Below, piece by piece: positions 5,615 to 5,782 of a stretch of 5,782 bases of DNA. This stretch comes from a bacterium (lineage in GTDB: Bacteria > UBA9089 > CG2-30-40-21 > SBAY01), in the NCBI GenBank assembly GCA_040757115.1, contig JBFLYA010000237.1, forward strand, positions 1 through 5,782, written 5' to 3'. The notes under the pieces were generated by a model. That model made no database searches. It was not told the DNA's origin and worked only from the letters and a program-made list of their open reading frames with translations. The position numbers were made by a program, and so were the translations under genes. Within the stretch, counting starts at the first letter, position 1. The number at the start of each line of letters is the position of its first letter.

Positions 5615-5661
5615 GATATTTATATTTGATATTTATATTTGATATTTGATATTTGATATTT
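5615..5661. repeat. GATATTT-type AT-rich heptamer array, copy 2
   Basis: Repeats of gatattt with period 7 are clearest at 5641-5661, with an atattt variant phase before that. The array is longer than in copy 1 and lies directly upstream of the small ORF. Confidence 0.75.
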
Positions 5662-5727
5662 AACCTGCAATCGGCAAGTGAGCTAACCAGAATAGCGTTA
5701 ACCCCTTGATATATCAGTAGTTAATCT

Positions 5728-5753
5728 GTTAAAAAATCTGTAGATTTTTTAAC
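5728..5753. other. Perfect 26-bp palindrome (12-bp arms)
   Basis: The arms gttaaaaaatct (5728-5739) and agattttttaac (5742-5753) are exact reverse complements separated by gt. Symmetry and AT richness fit a protein-binding operator or a weak hairpin. The stem has few G-C pairs and no separate U-tract, so a normal intrinsic terminator is unlikely. A TTGACA hexamer follows on the plus strand at 5762-5767; any -10 partner would be outside the window. Confidence 0.6.
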
Positions 5754-5782
5754 AAAAATGATTGACATTGGCCTCCTTCTAT

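Larger units (their letters stand above)
5373..5661 (-). repeat. Composite heptamer repeat element, copy 2 (right flank)
   Basis: It has the same order as copy 1: palindromic array (5373-5477), spacer (5478-5507), conserved core (5508-5635) and GATATTT-type array (5615-5661). It has the same orientation as copy 1 and lies 5374 nt from it, core to core. It differs in heptamer number, has a 30-nt spacer where copy 1 has 5 nt, and shows about 7 substitutions in the core, so the two are independent diverged copies and not a duplicated contig end. No transposase and no evident target duplication are visible. Confidence 0.8.

Noticed and set aside
5721-5768. Minus-strand 15-codon ORF with AAGGAGG 3 nt before its ATG
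   Set aside because: Spacing is short, the frame runs through a palindrome, and the window edge prevents telling a leader peptide from the tail of a larger gene.

Overview
The window is AT-rich bacterial chromosome carrying six housekeeping genes, all on the minus strand. In transcription order (right to left) they are rpsD (S4), rpoA, rplQ (L17), rsmE (16S rRNA m3U1498 methyltransferase), tig (trigger factor) and clpP. All six are full length, with canonical start regions and catalytic or binding motifs. Dispersed heptamer arrays and a 9-nt (cacgaag-type) repeat, together with low GC, suggest an uncultured candidate-phylum bacterium of the kind known mainly from metagenomes. This is an impression; the window itself does not identify the lineage.

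Layout from left to right. Positions 1-279 hold one copy of a composite repeat element: a palindromic heptamer hairpin, a 37-codon ORF and an AT-rich heptamer array. Positions 325-5096 hold the six genes, packed with a 4-nt overlap (rplQ/rsmE), a 0-nt junction (rsmE/tig), a 3-nt gap (tig/clpP) and a 41-nt gap (rpoA/rplQ). The only large internal gap, 115 nt between rpsD and rpoA, is half filled by another heptamer array. A near-consensus sigma70 promoter lies just upstream of rpsD (about 5138-5166). Positions 5373-5661 hold a second, diverged copy of the element in the same orientation. A short 9-nt tandem repeat (5227-5253) precedes it, and a perfect 26-bp palindrome (5728-5753) follows it near the right edge.

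The genes cover the path from making a ribosome to disposing of its products. S4 and L17 are ribosomal proteins, alpha is the RNA polymerase assembly platform, RsmE modifies the 30S decoding region, trigger factor meets nascent chains at the tunnel exit, and ClpP is the proteolytic chamber. The array joins the end of the classical alpha operon (rpsD-rpoA-rplQ) to a tig-clpP pair through rsmE. The rpsM/rpsK genes usually found upstream and the clpX gene usually found downstream are not in the window.

The most unusual content is the repeat system. Two non-identical copies of one element bracket the essential operon as direct repeats about 5.37 kb apart. Each keeps an uninterrupted 37-aa reading frame. 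Three heptamer families with a common 7-nt period occur within 5.8 kb, one of them directly before the rpoA ribosome binding site.
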